Counted from the stretch's first letter, positions 5,690 through 15,111 are shown. The stretch: 17,240 bases of DNA from an uncultured Methylococcaceae bacterium (GCA_903910005.1 CAIVXW010000234.1:1-17240); one strand, 5' to 3'. Translations and numbers: made by a program. The notes: a model not told the origin generated them from the letters alone.

Positions 5690-7018
5690 ATGAGTCTGAT
5701 TTGGAACCAGTGCATGAGCCAACTGGAAGCGGAACTGCCTCCCCAGCAGTTCAATACCTGGATCAGACCCCTGCAGGCGGTCGAGGCAGGTTCCCAACTC
5801 AGGCTCCTGGCACCCAACCGTTTCGTGCTGGACTGGGTCAAACAGCATCATTTGGGAAAAATTGAGGAAATCCTCACCAACCAGCAGGTCAGTCCGCTTC
5901 CAAGCGTGACACTGGAGATCGGTAGCCTCAAGACGGAATCCTCGTCCATGATGTCTGCCCTGACCGCAAAAAAAGCTGCCGCGCCCCGCAAAAATGTTCC
6001 CAACAACATCAACACCGCGTTCACCTTCGAAAATTTCGTCGAGGGAAAATCCAACCAACTGGCCAGGGCTGCTTCGGTACAGGTCGCCCAGAACGTGGGG
6101 CGTGCCTACAATCCGCTTTTCATCTATGGCGGCGTCGGACTGGGCAAGACACACCTCATGCACGCCATCGGTTCGGAAATACTCCGAACCAACCCCTCTG
6201 CCAATATCATCTACCTGCATTCGGAAAAATTCGTCTCGGATATGGTCAAGGCCCTGCAGCACAATGCGATTGATGCCTTCAAGGCCCATTACCGCACGGT
6301 TGATGCCCTGCTGATTGATGACATCCAGTTTTTTGCCGGGAAAGAGCGTTCGCAGGAGGAATTTTTCCATACCTTCAATACCCTCCTGGAAAACAAACAT
6401 CAGGTCGTGCTGACCTGTGATCGTTACCCAAAGGAAATCAAGGGACTGGAGGAGCGGCTGAAATCGCGGTTTGGCTGGGGATTGCCGGTTGCCGTCGAGC
6501 CGCCGGATCTGGAAACCCGGGTGGCCATCCTCATGAGCAAGGCCGTACACACGGGCACGTACATTTCCCCCGAAGTGGCCTTTTTTATCGGCAAGCGGAT
6601 TCGCTCCAACATCCGTGAACTGGAAGGTGCCCTGCGGCGGGTGATTGCCAATGCCCAGTTCACCGGAAAACCCATCACCCTTGATTTTGCCCGCGAAGCC
6701 TTGAAAGACCTGATTGCCCTGCAGGATCGCATGGTCAATGTGGAGAATATTCAGAAAACGGTTGCCGAATACTTCAAAATGCGGGTGGCCGATCTGATGT
6801 CCACTAAAAGAACCCGTGCCATTACCCGCCCAAGGCAAATTGCCATGGCCCTGGCCAAGGAACTCACCAGTCACAGTTTGCCCGAGATTGGCCAGATGTT
6901 TGGCGGACGTGACCATACAACCGTCTTGCATGCCTGCCGCAAGGTGCGGGAACTCCGTGAAAGTGACAGCAAATTTGCCGAAGACTACTCCAACCTGCTG
7001 CGTACCCTGTCCAGTTGA
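5690..7018 (+). CDS. dnaA: Chromosomal replication initiator protein DnaA
   Basis: DnaA binds DnaA boxes and, with ATP, opens oriC and loads the helicase. The 442-residue product has all four domains. Domain I starts MSLIWNQCMSQLEAELPPQQ and carries the FNTWIRPLQ motif (21-29). A short linker, domain II, lies at about 82-108. The AAA+ domain has Walker A GGVGLGKTH (147-155), Walker B LLIDDIQFF (207-215), LKSRFGWGLPV (257-267) and the sensor II region SNIRELEGALRR (306-317). The C-terminal DNA-binding domain has the signature GGRDHTTVLHACRK (405-418). The ATG at 5690 matches the family start, and an in-frame TGA lies 5 codons upstream. No clear Shine-Dalgarno precedes it; a C-tract does. It heads the dnaA-dnaN-recF-gyrB operon. 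Confidence 0.98.
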   Translation: MSLIWNQCMSQLEAELPPQQFNTWIRPLQAVEAGSQLRLLAPNRFVLDWVKQHHLGKIEEILTNQQVSPLPSVTLEIGSLKTESSSMMSALTAKKAAAPRKNVPNNINTAFTFENFVEGKSNQLARAASVQVAQNVGRAYNPLFIYGGVGLGKTHLMHAIGSEILRTNPSANIIYLHSEKFVSDMVKALQHNAIDAFKAHYRTVDALLIDDIQFFAGKERSQEEFFHTFNTLLENKHQVVLTCDRYPKEIKGLEERLKSRFGWGLPVAVEPPDLETRVAILMSKAVHTGTYISPEVAFFIGKRIRSNIRELEGALRRVIANAQFTGKPITLDFAREALKDLIALQDRMVNVENIQKTVAEYFKMRVADLMSTKRTRAITRPRQIAMALAKELTSHSLPEIGQMFGGRDHTTVLHACRKVRELRESDSKFAEDYSNLLRTLSS

Positions 7019-7065
7019 CGCAGGACACCGACGCCGAATTTTTCCACGCCAAACGATACCAACCG

Positions 7066-8172
7066 ATGAAATTTTCCATCACCCGAGAAAACCTGCTGGC
7101 CCCCCTGCAACAGGTGGTCAGCGTAATCGAACGCAAACAGACCCTGCCCATCCTGGCCAACGTCCTGCTCCGTCTGGAGGACGACCGCCTGTTTCTGACC
7201 GGCACCGATCTGGAACTGCAACTGGTCACCCGGACTACCGTTGAGTCCGGTGAACCCGGACAAATCACCCTGCCGGCCCGCAAGCTGCTGGATATTTGCC
7301 GCTTGTTACCCGACAAAAGCACGGTGAAACTCAGCCTGCGGGGAGACCGTGCCGAACTGTCCTGTTCGGCCAGTCGTTTCAATCTCACCACGTTGCCGGC
7401 CGATAATTACCCGCAATTTGATTCGGGTTCAGTGGATATCGAGTTTCAGGTCGCGGCTCACTTACTGAAAAAGGCACTGGATAAAACCATGTTTGCCATG
7501 GCAGTGCAGGATCACCGGTATTTTCTGAACGGGTTACTGCTGGAACTGGATGGCCGGGATCTCAAAACGGTGGCCTCTGATGGCCACCGGCTCTGTTATT
7601 TCCGCGAAGCCCTGAATCAGGAAACCAGCCATGAAAGCCGCCCGATCATTATTCCGCGCAAAGGTATTACCGAACTGTATCGTTTGCTCGGTGACAGTAC
7701 TGATCAACTGACCCTGCGTATCTCGGCCAACACGGTTCAGGTCGAACTGGGCCATTTCAGTTTCTCGGCAAAACTGGTCGAGGGGCGTTTTCCGGATTAT
7801 CAGCGGGTTATTCCCCGCGATATCGTTCATACCCTGCTGGCCGAACGTGCGGCCCTCAAAAGTGCCCTCACCCGCGTCTCGGTACTGTCCAATGAAAAGC
7901 ACAAGGGTCTGAGCCTGGAAGTAGTCGATTCGGAAACCCTGTTGCTGGAAGCCCAGAATCCGGAGCATGAACAGGCGGAAGAAAAAGTGGCCATTGAAGC
8001 GAGCGGTGGCAACATGAAGGTCGGTTTCAACTTTACCTATCTGCTGGATGCCATCAACAACATTGATTCGGAGCGGGTTCGCTTGTCCTTTCCGGCCGGT
8101 TGCAACAGTTGCCTGATCGAAGATACCGGAGACAGCCGCTTCGTCTTTATCGTCATGCCGATGCGCCTATAG
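7066..8172 (+). CDS. dnaN: DNA polymerase III beta subunit (sliding clamp)
   Basis: DnaN forms the ring-shaped dimer that tethers DNA polymerase III and many repair proteins to DNA. I chose the ATG at 7066 because MKFSITRENLLAPLQQVV is the standard start of the family; the frame stays open back to a TTG at 7015 that overlaps dnaA. The product has 368 residues, close to E. coli (366). Recognisable clamp segments include RKQTLPILANVL, the central VASDGHRLCY and the C-terminal FVIMPMRL ending. There is a 47-nt gap after dnaA and only 4 nt before recF. No strong Shine-Dalgarno is visible. Confidence 0.98.
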   Translation: MKFSITRENLLAPLQQVVSVIERKQTLPILANVLLRLEDDRLFLTGTDLELQLVTRTTVESGEPGQITLPARKLLDICRLLPDKSTVKLSLRGDRAELSCSASRFNLTTLPADNYPQFDSGSVDIEFQVAAHLLKKALDKTMFAMAVQDHRYFLNGLLLELDGRDLKTVASDGHRLCYFREALNQETSHESRPIIIPRKGITELYRLLGDSTDQLTLRISANTVQVELGHFSFSAKLVEGRFPDYQRVIPRDIVHTLLAERAALKSALTRVSVLSNEKHKGLSLEVVDSETLLLEAQNPEHEQAEEKVAIEASGGNMKVGFNFTYLLDAINNIDSERVRLSFPAGCNSCLIEDTGDSRFVFIVMPMRL

Positions 8173-8176
8173 CCTG

Positions 8177-9274
8177 ATGACCCTGGCGCGTATTGAGTGG
8201 CTGCACCTGCGTAACCTTGCGACCGGTTCATGGTGTCCCGACCCGGGTCTCAACCTGATCCTGGGAGAAAATGGCAGCGGCAAAACCTCCCTGCTGGAGG
8301 GTATTCATCTACTCGGGCGGGGACGCTCGTTCCAGACCACCCTGGTTCAGCAACTCATACGACACGGCCAGACTGAGGCCCGGGTCACCGGTACGGTCAG
8401 TGATCGGGTCGGCTTTCGCCACAGCCTCGGCGTGCAACTGGGTCGCGGTACACGTGAATTGCACCTGGATGGCTGCAAACCCGCTTCCAGCGTGGAATTG
8501 CTGAGAACCTTTCCGATACGGGTCATTAGTCCGGTCAGTACCGCCCTGCTGAAGGAGGGTCCCCGCCAGCGTCGGCAATTTCTGGATTTCGGCGTGTTTT
8601 ACGAAAATGCCGGTTTTCTCGAAGCCTGGCGACGCTACATGAAGGTTTTGGGACATCGCAATGCCCTGCTGCGTGAAAAAAAAACGCATGAACTCGAGGC
8701 CTGGAATCAGGAGCTGGAGCGTTACGGTACAATGGTGGCCGAAGCCAGGGCATGCTATGGCGCACGCCTGCTTCCGCTACTGCAGGATACCGTCAAATGT
8801 TTTTTGCCCGCCGTCAGCCGGATTGAACTCAAAACCGCCCCCGGCTGGAACGAACAGAAATCCCTGATTCAGGCCTTGCGTGACGAGCTTCCGGGTGATC
8901 TGCGCCAGGGCTACACCCAGTCCGGCCCACACCGGGGCGATTTCAGCCTGGGGGTGGAGGGCCGTTCGGCCCGGGCTTACCTGTCGCGGGGGCAAACCAA
9001 ACTGCTGGTCTATGCCCTGATTCTGGCGCAATCGCGTTTGATGGAAGCCAGCGACACACCCCATACCGGCTGCCTGCTGATCGACGATCTGGCCTCGGAG
9101 CTGGACGGGCACAACCGCAACCGGCTGGTGGATTTTCTGGCCGAACAACGCCTGCAGTGCTTCATTACTGCCACAGACGCAACGGCTTTCAACCGGGTTA
9201 TTCCCGCTTGCGTACACCTGGAACAGGGACGATTCCGGACAGACATCATCCAATCAACCACGAAAACGACATGA
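8177..9274 (+). CDS. recF: DNA replication and repair protein RecF
   Basis: RecF is an SMC-like ATPase that, with RecO and RecR, helps load RecA at single-strand gaps. The 365-residue product (E. coli 357) begins MTLARIEWLHLRN. It has Walker A GENGSGKTS (30-38), the ABC-type signature LSRGQTK (269-275) and Walker B CLLIDDLASELD (299-310), followed by TATD, a typical C-terminal switch region. The start lies 4 nt after the dnaN stop, and the end overlaps gyrB by ATGA. No Shine-Dalgarno is evident, so translation is probably coupled to dnaN. Confidence 0.97.
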   Translation: MTLARIEWLHLRNLATGSWCPDPGLNLILGENGSGKTSLLEGIHLLGRGRSFQTTLVQQLIRHGQTEARVTGTVSDRVGFRHSLGVQLGRGTRELHLDGCKPASSVELLRTFPIRVISPVSTALLKEGPRQRRQFLDFGVFYENAGFLEAWRRYMKVLGHRNALLREKKTHELEAWNQELERYGTMVAEARACYGARLLPLLQDTVKCFLPAVSRIELKTAPGWNEQKSLIQALRDELPGDLRQGYTQSGPHRGDFSLGVEGRSARAYLSRGQTKLLVYALILAQSRLMEASDTPHTGCLLIDDLASELDGHNRNRLVDFLAEQRLQCFITATDATAFNRVIPACVHLEQGRFRTDIIQSTTKTT

Positions 9275-11697
9275 CAACCCGCAACACAGCCAGCGATTAC
9301 GACAGTTCTTCAATCAAGGTATTGAGAGGCCTGGATGCCGTCCGTAAACGGCCCGGCATGTATATCGGCGATACCGATGATGGCACCGGCCTGCATCACA
9401 TGGTTTTTGAGGTGGTGGACAACTCCATCGACGAAGCCCTGGCCGGCCACTGCACCAATATCCAGGTCACCCTGCACGGCGATCAGTCGGTCAGCGTCAG
9501 TGACGATGGCCGGGGCATTCCGGTCGACATCCACGCCGAGGAAGGCCGCTCGGCAGCGGAGGTCATCATGACGGTGCTGCACGCCGGCGGTAAATTTGAC
9601 GATAACGCCTACAAGGTATCCGGCGGCCTGCACGGGGTGGGCGTATCGGTGGTCAACGCCCTGTCAGAGACCCTCCTGCTCACCATCGAACGCGATGGCA
9701 AACGCTACCATCAGGAATACCGTCACGGTGAACCCCTGGCCCCGCTCGCGGCTGTCGCCGACACCGGCCAGACCGGAACCCGCATCCGCTTCAAACCCAG
9801 TGCGGAAACCTTTTCCAACATTGAGTTTCACTACGACATTCTGGCCAAACGCCTGCGGGAATTGTCTTTCCTTAACTCAGGCGTTCGCATCACCCTGCTG
9901 GAGGAAGCAACCAGCCGGGCGGACGTCTTTGAATACGAGGGGGGCATCCGGGCTTTTGTTGAGCATCTCAACAAAAACAAGACCGCGTTGTTCGAGCGGG
10001 TATTTCATTTTCAGGCAGATAAAGACGGGGTGGGGGTGGAAGTTGCCCTGCAGTGGAATGACTCTTATCAGGAAAACATTTACTGTTACACCAACAACAT
10101 TCCGCAACGCGACGGCGGCACCCACCTGGCCGGATTCCGCAGTGCCATGACCCGTACCCTCAACCAGTACATCGAAGAACAGGGGCTACTGAAAAAACAG
10201 AAAATCGCCACTTCCGGCGACGATGCCCGCGAAGGCCTGACCGCCGTGCTGTCGGTCAAGGTGCCTGATCCCAAATTCTCCTCGCAAACCAAGGAAAAAC
10301 TGGTGTCATCCGAGGTGAAAGCCGCCGTGGAATCCACCCTGGCAGATCGGTTCCATACTTTTTTGCTGGAAAATCCGGCCATTGCCAAACTCATCGCCAA
10401 CAAGATGATTGAGGCGGCCCGTGCCCGCGAAGCGGCCCGCAAGGCCCGGGACATGACCCGGCGCAAAACCGCCCTTGATATCGCCGGACTGCCCGGCAAG
10501 CTGGCAGACTGCCAGGAGCGCGACCCGGCCCTGTCCGAATTGTTCCTGGTGGAAGGGGATTCAGCCGGTGGCTCGGCCAAGCAGGGGCGGGATCGGCGTA
10601 CCCAGGCCATATTGCCGCTCAAGGGTAAAATCCTCAACGTCGAGCGGGCCCGGTTTGACCGGATGATTGCCTCGGAAGAAGTCGGCACCCTCATCACCGC
10701 ACTGGGCTGTGGTATTGGCCGGGAAGAATACGACCCCGACAAACTGCGTTATCACCGCATCATCATCATGACCGATGCCGATGTGGATGGCTCGCATATC
10801 CGCACCCTGTTGCTGACCTTTTTCTACCGGCAGATGCCGGAACTGATTGAGCGGGGTCACGTTTATATCGCCCAGCCACCCCTGTATAAGGTCAAAAAAG
10901 GCAAACAGGAGCAATACGTCAAGGACGATACCGAGCTGGATAATTATTTGCTGCAACTGGCCCTGGACAAGACCCGGCTGTTTGCCCACGAGGATACCCC
11001 CCCGGTGATGGGCCAGGCTCTGGAAAAACTGGCCCGCGAATACCTGGGCGTACAGACCCTCATCAACCGACTGGCACACCGCTACGATGCCAGCCTGCTG
11101 GAAGCCCTGATTGATCAACCCAGCCTGACCCCGGAACGCATGGCCGATGTGGCTGCCTGCCAACAGTGGTTCGACAACCTGACCGATGCCCTCAACCGGC
11201 AGGAAACCGGTAGCACCGGCTTTAGCGTCACGCTGCGCCGTGAAGAGTCCAGCGGCGAATGGGCCGCCCGGTTCTGCAAACGGTTGCACGGGGTAGAAAA
11301 ACAGTTTGACCTGCATGCCCATTTCTTCCACAGCAGCGATTACCGGCGGCTCCGCCAGTTTGGTATCGAACTGGAAGGCATTTACGGTGAACACAGCTTC
11401 ATAGCCAGCGACGACAAGCGCGAACCGGTCAGCAATTTCAGGCAAACCTTTGACTGGATGATGAATGAAGCCCGCAGGGGCCAGCATATCCAGCGTTACA
11501 AGGGGCTGGGCGAGATGAATCCGGATCAGTTGTTTGAAACCACCCTGGATGCCAACACCCGCCGCCTGTTGCAGGTCAGGATTGAGGATGCCATGGCGGC
11601 GGATGAGATTTTCACGACCCTGATGGGCGATCAGGTAGAACCGCGCCGCGATTTCATTGAAAAAAACGCCCTGGAAGTCAACTACCTGGATGTCTGA
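9271..11697 (+). CDS. gyrB: DNA gyrase subunit B
   Basis: GyrB is the ATPase subunit of DNA gyrase and, with GyrA, introduces negative supercoils. I chose the ATG at 9271 (overlapping the recF stop as ATGA), giving 808 residues, similar to E. coli (804). The frame continues upstream inside recF, but that extension is not GyrB-like. The GHKL ATPase domain shows RKRPGMYIG, EVVDNSIDEAL (47-57), DDGRGIP (78-84) and GGLHGVG (118-124). The TOPRIM domain has EGDSAGGSA starting at residue 428 and DADVDGSH at 502-509, with ILPLKGKILNVERAR between them. Near the end QRYKGLGEMNPDQLF is the conserved tail motif. The long form includes the roughly 165-residue TOPRIM insert typical of Gram-negative GyrB. 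Unusually, its end overlaps a following non-replication gene. Confidence 0.98.
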   Translation: MTTRNTASDYDSSSIKVLRGLDAVRKRPGMYIGDTDDGTGLHHMVFEVVDNSIDEALAGHCTNIQVTLHGDQSVSVSDDGRGIPVDIHAEEGRSAAEVIMTVLHAGGKFDDNAYKVSGGLHGVGVSVVNALSETLLLTIERDGKRYHQEYRHGEPLAPLAAVADTGQTGTRIRFKPSAETFSNIEFHYDILAKRLRELSFLNSGVRITLLEEATSRADVFEYEGGIRAFVEHLNKNKTALFERVFHFQADKDGVGVEVALQWNDSYQENIYCYTNNIPQRDGGTHLAGFRSAMTRTLNQYIEEQGLLKKQKIATSGDDAREGLTAVLSVKVPDPKFSSQTKEKLVSSEVKAAVESTLADRFHTFLLENPAIAKLIANKMIEAARAREAARKARDMTRRKTALDIAGLPGKLADCQERDPALSELFLVEGDSAGGSAKQGRDRRTQAILPLKGKILNVERARFDRMIASEEVGTLITALGCGIGREEYDPDKLRYHRIIIMTDADVDGSHIRTLLLTFFYRQMPELIERGHVYIAQPPLYKVKKGKQEQYVKDDTELDNYLLQLALDKTRLFAHEDTPPVMGQALEKLAREYLGVQTLINRLAHRYDASLLEALIDQPSLTPERMADVAACQQWFDNLTDALNRQETGSTGFSVTLRREESSGEWAARFCKRLHGVEKQFDLHAHFFHSSDYRRLRQFGIELEGIYGEHSFIASDDKREPVSNFRQTFDWMMNEARRGQHIQRYKGLGEMNPDQLFETTLDANTRRLLQVRIEDAMAADEIFTTLMGDQVEPRRDFIEKNALEVNYLDV

Positions 11698-13444
11698 CAT
11701 GGCCGGAACCACCTATTTCGCCAATGTCAATCCGGAGTTGCTTGACTGGCTGCCACTGGATGCCGGTACGCTGGTCGAGATTGGCTGTGGAACCGGTTCG
11801 CTGGGCGCGGCCTACCGCGCCCGTAACCCGGCCAGCCGGTATGGTGGCGTGGAACTGCACCCCGAGGCCGCCGATGCGGCCCGCCCGGTACTGGACTGGG
11901 TGGTGACGGGCGATATTGAGCAACCGGCCGTGGTAGAGCGGCTGGCTGCGGCCCTTTCGGGACAACCCGCCGATGTACTGGTGTTTGGGGATGTGCTGGA
12001 ACATCTGCATGATCCCTGGCAGTGTCTGGCCCGGTTGCGTCAGCAGGTACGACCCGGAGGCACCTGCGTGGCCTGTATTCCCAACGTCGCCCACTGGTCG
12101 CTTTTGTTGCAGCAATTGCAGGGACGCTGGGATTACGCCGACCAGGGCTTGCTGGATCGCACCCATCTGCGTTTCTTCACCCTGGAAACCGCGATTGAGC
12201 TGTTCCGGGGGGCGGGGTGGACGGTACTCGACGCCAAACCCCGGATTATCCAGCCTGACAAAACCCGCCAGGCAGTCGAGTTGTTCACCAGTCTGGCCGA
12301 CCGACTGGGCACTCCTCCGGAGCGAATCCGGCAAAACCTCTCGGCCTTGCAGTGGGTCATCCGGGCGGTCAACGGCCCGGTGCCGACCCGTCTGCACGTG
12401 GCCGGATTCGGCTTGCGTAAACAGGCCGGGGTGACCGAGGCCCGCATCGACCATCCACTCAGGGCTCTGGCCAGCCTGCCCCACAGTCGGGTCATCCATT
12501 CAGAGCAGGGCATCTCCCTGCCAACCGACTGGGCGGCCGGGGTGCTGATCCTGCAACGCCAGTTCCTGATCCATCCACCCTTTATCCAGTCGCTGCAAAA
12601 ACTGATCGACAAGGGCTGGGTGATTATTCAGGACATGGACGACGATCCGCACCACTGGCGCGAATTTGTCGAATCGGATTTTTATGCCTACCGCGCAGTG
12701 CATGCGGTGACGGTCAGCACCGAACCGCTGGCGGCAATGATCCGTGCCTGGAATCCGGAGGTACGGCTGTTTGCCAATGCCATTCACCAACTGCCGCTGA
12801 TCCCTGCCACCGTACCCAAACAGGGCGGACGGATTCGCATTTTTTTCGGTGCCCTCAACCGGGAAGCCGACTGGCGACCGCTGCAGACGGTCTGGCAACA
12901 CCTGGCCGATCAGCGCGGCGATGCCATTGAGTTTGTGGTGGTACACGATCAGGCCTTTTTTGCTGCCCTGCCGTCAGGCTGCGCCAAGGTATTCCATCCC
13001 ACCTTGCCACAACCGGACTACATGAAGGTGCTGGCTTCCTGTGACCTGGCCTTGTTGCCACTGCGTGATACCCCGTTCAACCGGATGAAATCCGATCTCA
13101 AGTTCATCGAATGCTGTGCAGCCGGGGTGGTGCCGGTGTGTTCCTCCCTGATCTATGCTGATCGCCCCGAACACCGCGACATCGGCTGGTTTGCCGACAC
13201 GGCGGCTGACTGGCTGACCGCATTGCTGGCGGCTACCGCCGACCCCGCAGCCCTGGCTGGCCGACGTGCCCTTGGGCTGGACTATGTCAAAACCCGGCGG
13301 ATGCAGGCCGGACAGGTGCGGGAACGGGCGGCGTATTACCAGGCACTCATCGCCGACCGAACCCGGCTCGAACAGGCCCGTCAGGCCCGGCTGGCTGCCA
13401 TTCCTGCCCGCTTCAATCCACTTCAGTCCACAATCAGCCAATGA
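11690..13444 (+). CDS. Bifunctional class I SAM methyltransferase / GT4-like glycosyltransferase
   Basis: The start is ATG 11690, overlapping the gyrB stop by 8 nt with GGAAG 12 nt upstream; the ATG at 11699 is an alternative. The product has 584 residues. Residues 1 to about 190 are a class I methyltransferase: SAM-binding motif I EIGCGTGSLG (30-39), an acidic residue in GGVELHPEAA (E55), GDVLEHLHDPW (100-110), VRPGGT and IPNVAHW. From about 245 the protein resembles a GT-B glycosyltransferase: VIIQDMDDDPHHW, VTVSTEPLAAMIRAW, ALLPLRDTPFNRMKSDLK and KSDLKFIECCAAGVVPV (467-483), the donor-binding region with E474. No signal peptide or membrane segment is seen, so it is cytoplasmic. The fusion could methylate and glycosylate the same growing glycan; acceptor, donor and methylated group cannot be named. 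It overlaps the next gene by 4 nt. Confidence 0.82.
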   Translation: MSDMAGTTYFANVNPELLDWLPLDAGTLVEIGCGTGSLGAAYRARNPASRYGGVELHPEAADAARPVLDWVVTGDIEQPAVVERLAAALSGQPADVLVFGDVLEHLHDPWQCLARLRQQVRPGGTCVACIPNVAHWSLLLQQLQGRWDYADQGLLDRTHLRFFTLETAIELFRGAGWTVLDAKPRIIQPDKTRQAVELFTSLADRLGTPPERIRQNLSALQWVIRAVNGPVPTRLHVAGFGLRKQAGVTEARIDHPLRALASLPHSRVIHSEQGISLPTDWAAGVLILQRQFLIHPPFIQSLQKLIDKGWVIIQDMDDDPHHWREFVESDFYAYRAVHAVTVSTEPLAAMIRAWNPEVRLFANAIHQLPLIPATVPKQGGRIRIFFGALNREADWRPLQTVWQHLADQRGDAIEFVVVHDQAFFAALPSGCAKVFHPTLPQPDYMKVLASCDLALLPLRDTPFNRMKSDLKFIECCAAGVVPVCSSLIYADRPEHRDIGWFADTAADWLTALLAATADPAALAGRRALGLDYVKTRRMQAGQVRERAAYYQALIADRTRLEQARQARLAAIPARFNPLQSTISQ

Positions 13445-15111
13445 CCACCGCTGCCCTGTTCTTCGACCCGGACGGTTACCTGCTGACCGGTCCCAAACTG
13501 ATGGGTCGCCAGGCGGCCGGTCACGCTTTTCTGCGGGCCGTTGCCGCCGCTCACTCAAACCAGCCGGTGTCGGTCTACGCCCAGACGCTGCAATCGGCCC
13601 GAACCTTCGCCCACTTGCTTAAAGGGTTCAACCCGGCCGTGGCGAACATTGACTGGATTCCCTTCGATCAAATCGAGCGGGTTATCCCCATCGGCACCCT
13701 TTATTTTCCCGGTCCCGGTCTGGGTGATCCGGCCCGCTTGCGCCTGCGTGTCGGGGTGAATGCCTACTCGCTGGTGGGGGTGACCCATACGGTCGCTTCA
13801 CATACGGCCATGGATAACATCACCGGACTGCTGGACGCGCCGGTCATGCCCTGGGATGCCCTGATTTCCACCTCCAGTGCCGTGGCGGCCAGCGTCAAAC
13901 AATTGCTGGAACGTCAGCAGGAATACCTGCAATGGCGGTTGGGTTCCGGATTGCGCCTTACCCTGCCGCAGCTTCCGGTGATTCCGCTGGGGGTACATTG
14001 CCACGACTTTGATTTCACACCGGAAGACCGGCAGCAGGCCCGCAGTCATCTGCAACTGTCAGCAGACGAGATCGTAATCCTGTTCGTGGGGCGGTTGTCG
14101 TTCCACGCCAAAGCCCATCCCCACCCGATGTATCGCGGCTTGCAACTCGCCTGCGAACGCACCGGTCAACCGCTGACCCTGATCCAGTACGGAGCCTCTG
14201 CCAATGAGGCGATTGCCGAGGCCTTCCGTGATGGAGCCCGAAGGTTTTGCCCCGCCGTCAAAACCCTGTTTGTCGACGGCAGGGATTTCGACCAGCAGAA
14301 ACACTGCTGGGCTGCTGCCGATCTGTTCATCTCGTTATCCGACAACATTCAGGAGTCCTTCGGCCTGACCCCGGTGGAGGCCATGGCAGCCGGTCTGCCG
14401 GTTCTGGTCAGTGACTGGGACGGCTACAGGGACACGGTACGGGACGGCATTGATGGCTTTCGCATTCCCACCTGGATGCCGCCGCCCGATCTGGGCGAGA
14501 CCTACGCACGGGCCTATGAAGCGGGCACCGACAATTATGATTTCTACTGTGGTCTCAATTGTCAGACCGTGTCAGTCGATGAAGACGTACTGGTTGACCG
14601 CCTCTGTACCCTGATCCAGACCCCGTCCCTGCGAACCCGGCTGGGAGCCGCAGCCCGACAACGTGCCCGCGAACACTATGACTGGGCGGTGGTATACCGG
14701 CACTATCAGGCACTCTGGTCTGATCTGGCCCGCATCCGCCAGGACGCCAGCCGAGACCATACATTGAGTTCGCTCATCCGCCAGGCTCCCCGGGTGGCAC
14801 CGGGCCGTCAGGATCCGTATCGAACCTTCATGCACTACCCCACCCACCTGCTGCAACCCGCCACCCGGATACGGCGTCTGCCGACACGTCCCGGAGCCAC
14901 TTACCCGGAACTCCTGGAACACGGGCTCTACAACTATGCCGGGAAGGTGCTGCCGCGACCCGAGGTGGCCGAACGCTTGTTGTGTCTGTGTTCGGAGCAG
15001 GCCATTACGCTGGATGAACTGGCCCGCCAGGCCGGGTACGCACTCGGCCCGACTGCCCTGGCCTTGTCCGGTCTGGCCAAGATGGGACTGATACGTCTGG
15101 ATAACGCATGA
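13441..15111 (+). CDS. GT4-family glycosyltransferase with C-terminal winged-helix-like domain
   Basis: The 556-residue product starts at an ATG overlapping the previous stop (ATGA). The N-terminal half is the acceptor-binding GT-B lobe, with STSSAVAASV (143-152) and VIPLGVHCHDFDF (180-192). The donor lobe begins at about 211 with IVILFVGRLSFHAKAHPH and carries the GT4 E-x7-E motif ESFGLTPVE (E305 and E313), then AMAAGLPVLVSDWDGYRDTV. After the GT core (to about 430) there are about 125 further residues. The last 50 (about 505-553), EVAERLLCLCSEQAITLDEL through ALSGLAKMGLIRLD, look like a winged helix-turn-helix. It is presumably cytoplasmic and acts on the same glycan as its neighbours. The sugar is unknown. 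The GT4 call is firm; the winged-helix call rests on pattern only. Confidence 0.87.
   Translation: MTTAALFFDPDGYLLTGPKLMGRQAAGHAFLRAVAAAHSNQPVSVYAQTLQSARTFAHLLKGFNPAVANIDWIPFDQIERVIPIGTLYFPGPGLGDPARLRLRVGVNAYSLVGVTHTVASHTAMDNITGLLDAPVMPWDALISTSSAVAASVKQLLERQQEYLQWRLGSGLRLTLPQLPVIPLGVHCHDFDFTPEDRQQARSHLQLSADEIVILFVGRLSFHAKAHPHPMYRGLQLACERTGQPLTLIQYGASANEAIAEAFRDGARRFCPAVKTLFVDGRDFDQQKHCWAAADLFISLSDNIQESFGLTPVEAMAAGLPVLVSDWDGYRDTVRDGIDGFRIPTWMPPPDLGETYARAYEAGTDNYDFYCGLNCQTVSVDEDVLVDRLCTLIQTPSLRTRLGAAARQRAREHYDWAVVYRHYQALWSDLARIRQDASRDHTLSSLIRQAPRVAPGRQDPYRTFMHYPTHLLQPATRIRRLPTRPGATYPELLEHGLYNYAGKVLPRPEVAERLLCLCSEQAITLDELARQAGYALGPTALALSGLAKMGLIRLDNA

Noticed and set aside
5651..6931. 426-residue open frame antisense to dnaA
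   Set aside because: It lies entirely opposite dnaA, starts and ends with no regulatory signals and shows no recognisable domain; it is explained by the codon bias of dnaA.
7015..7065. Longer dnaN start at TTG 7015 overlapping dnaA
   Set aside because: The added 17 residues are not clamp-like, and the ATG at 7066 begins the standard MKFSITREN N-terminus.
9157..9270. Upstream extension of gyrB inside recF
   Set aside because: The 38 extra residues are recF DNA read in another frame; the ATG at 9271 overlapping the recF stop fits the family start.
10561..11712. 383-residue open frame antisense to the end of gyrB
   Set aside because: It mirrors the strongly conserved gyrB frame, with no ribosome binding site or family motif.
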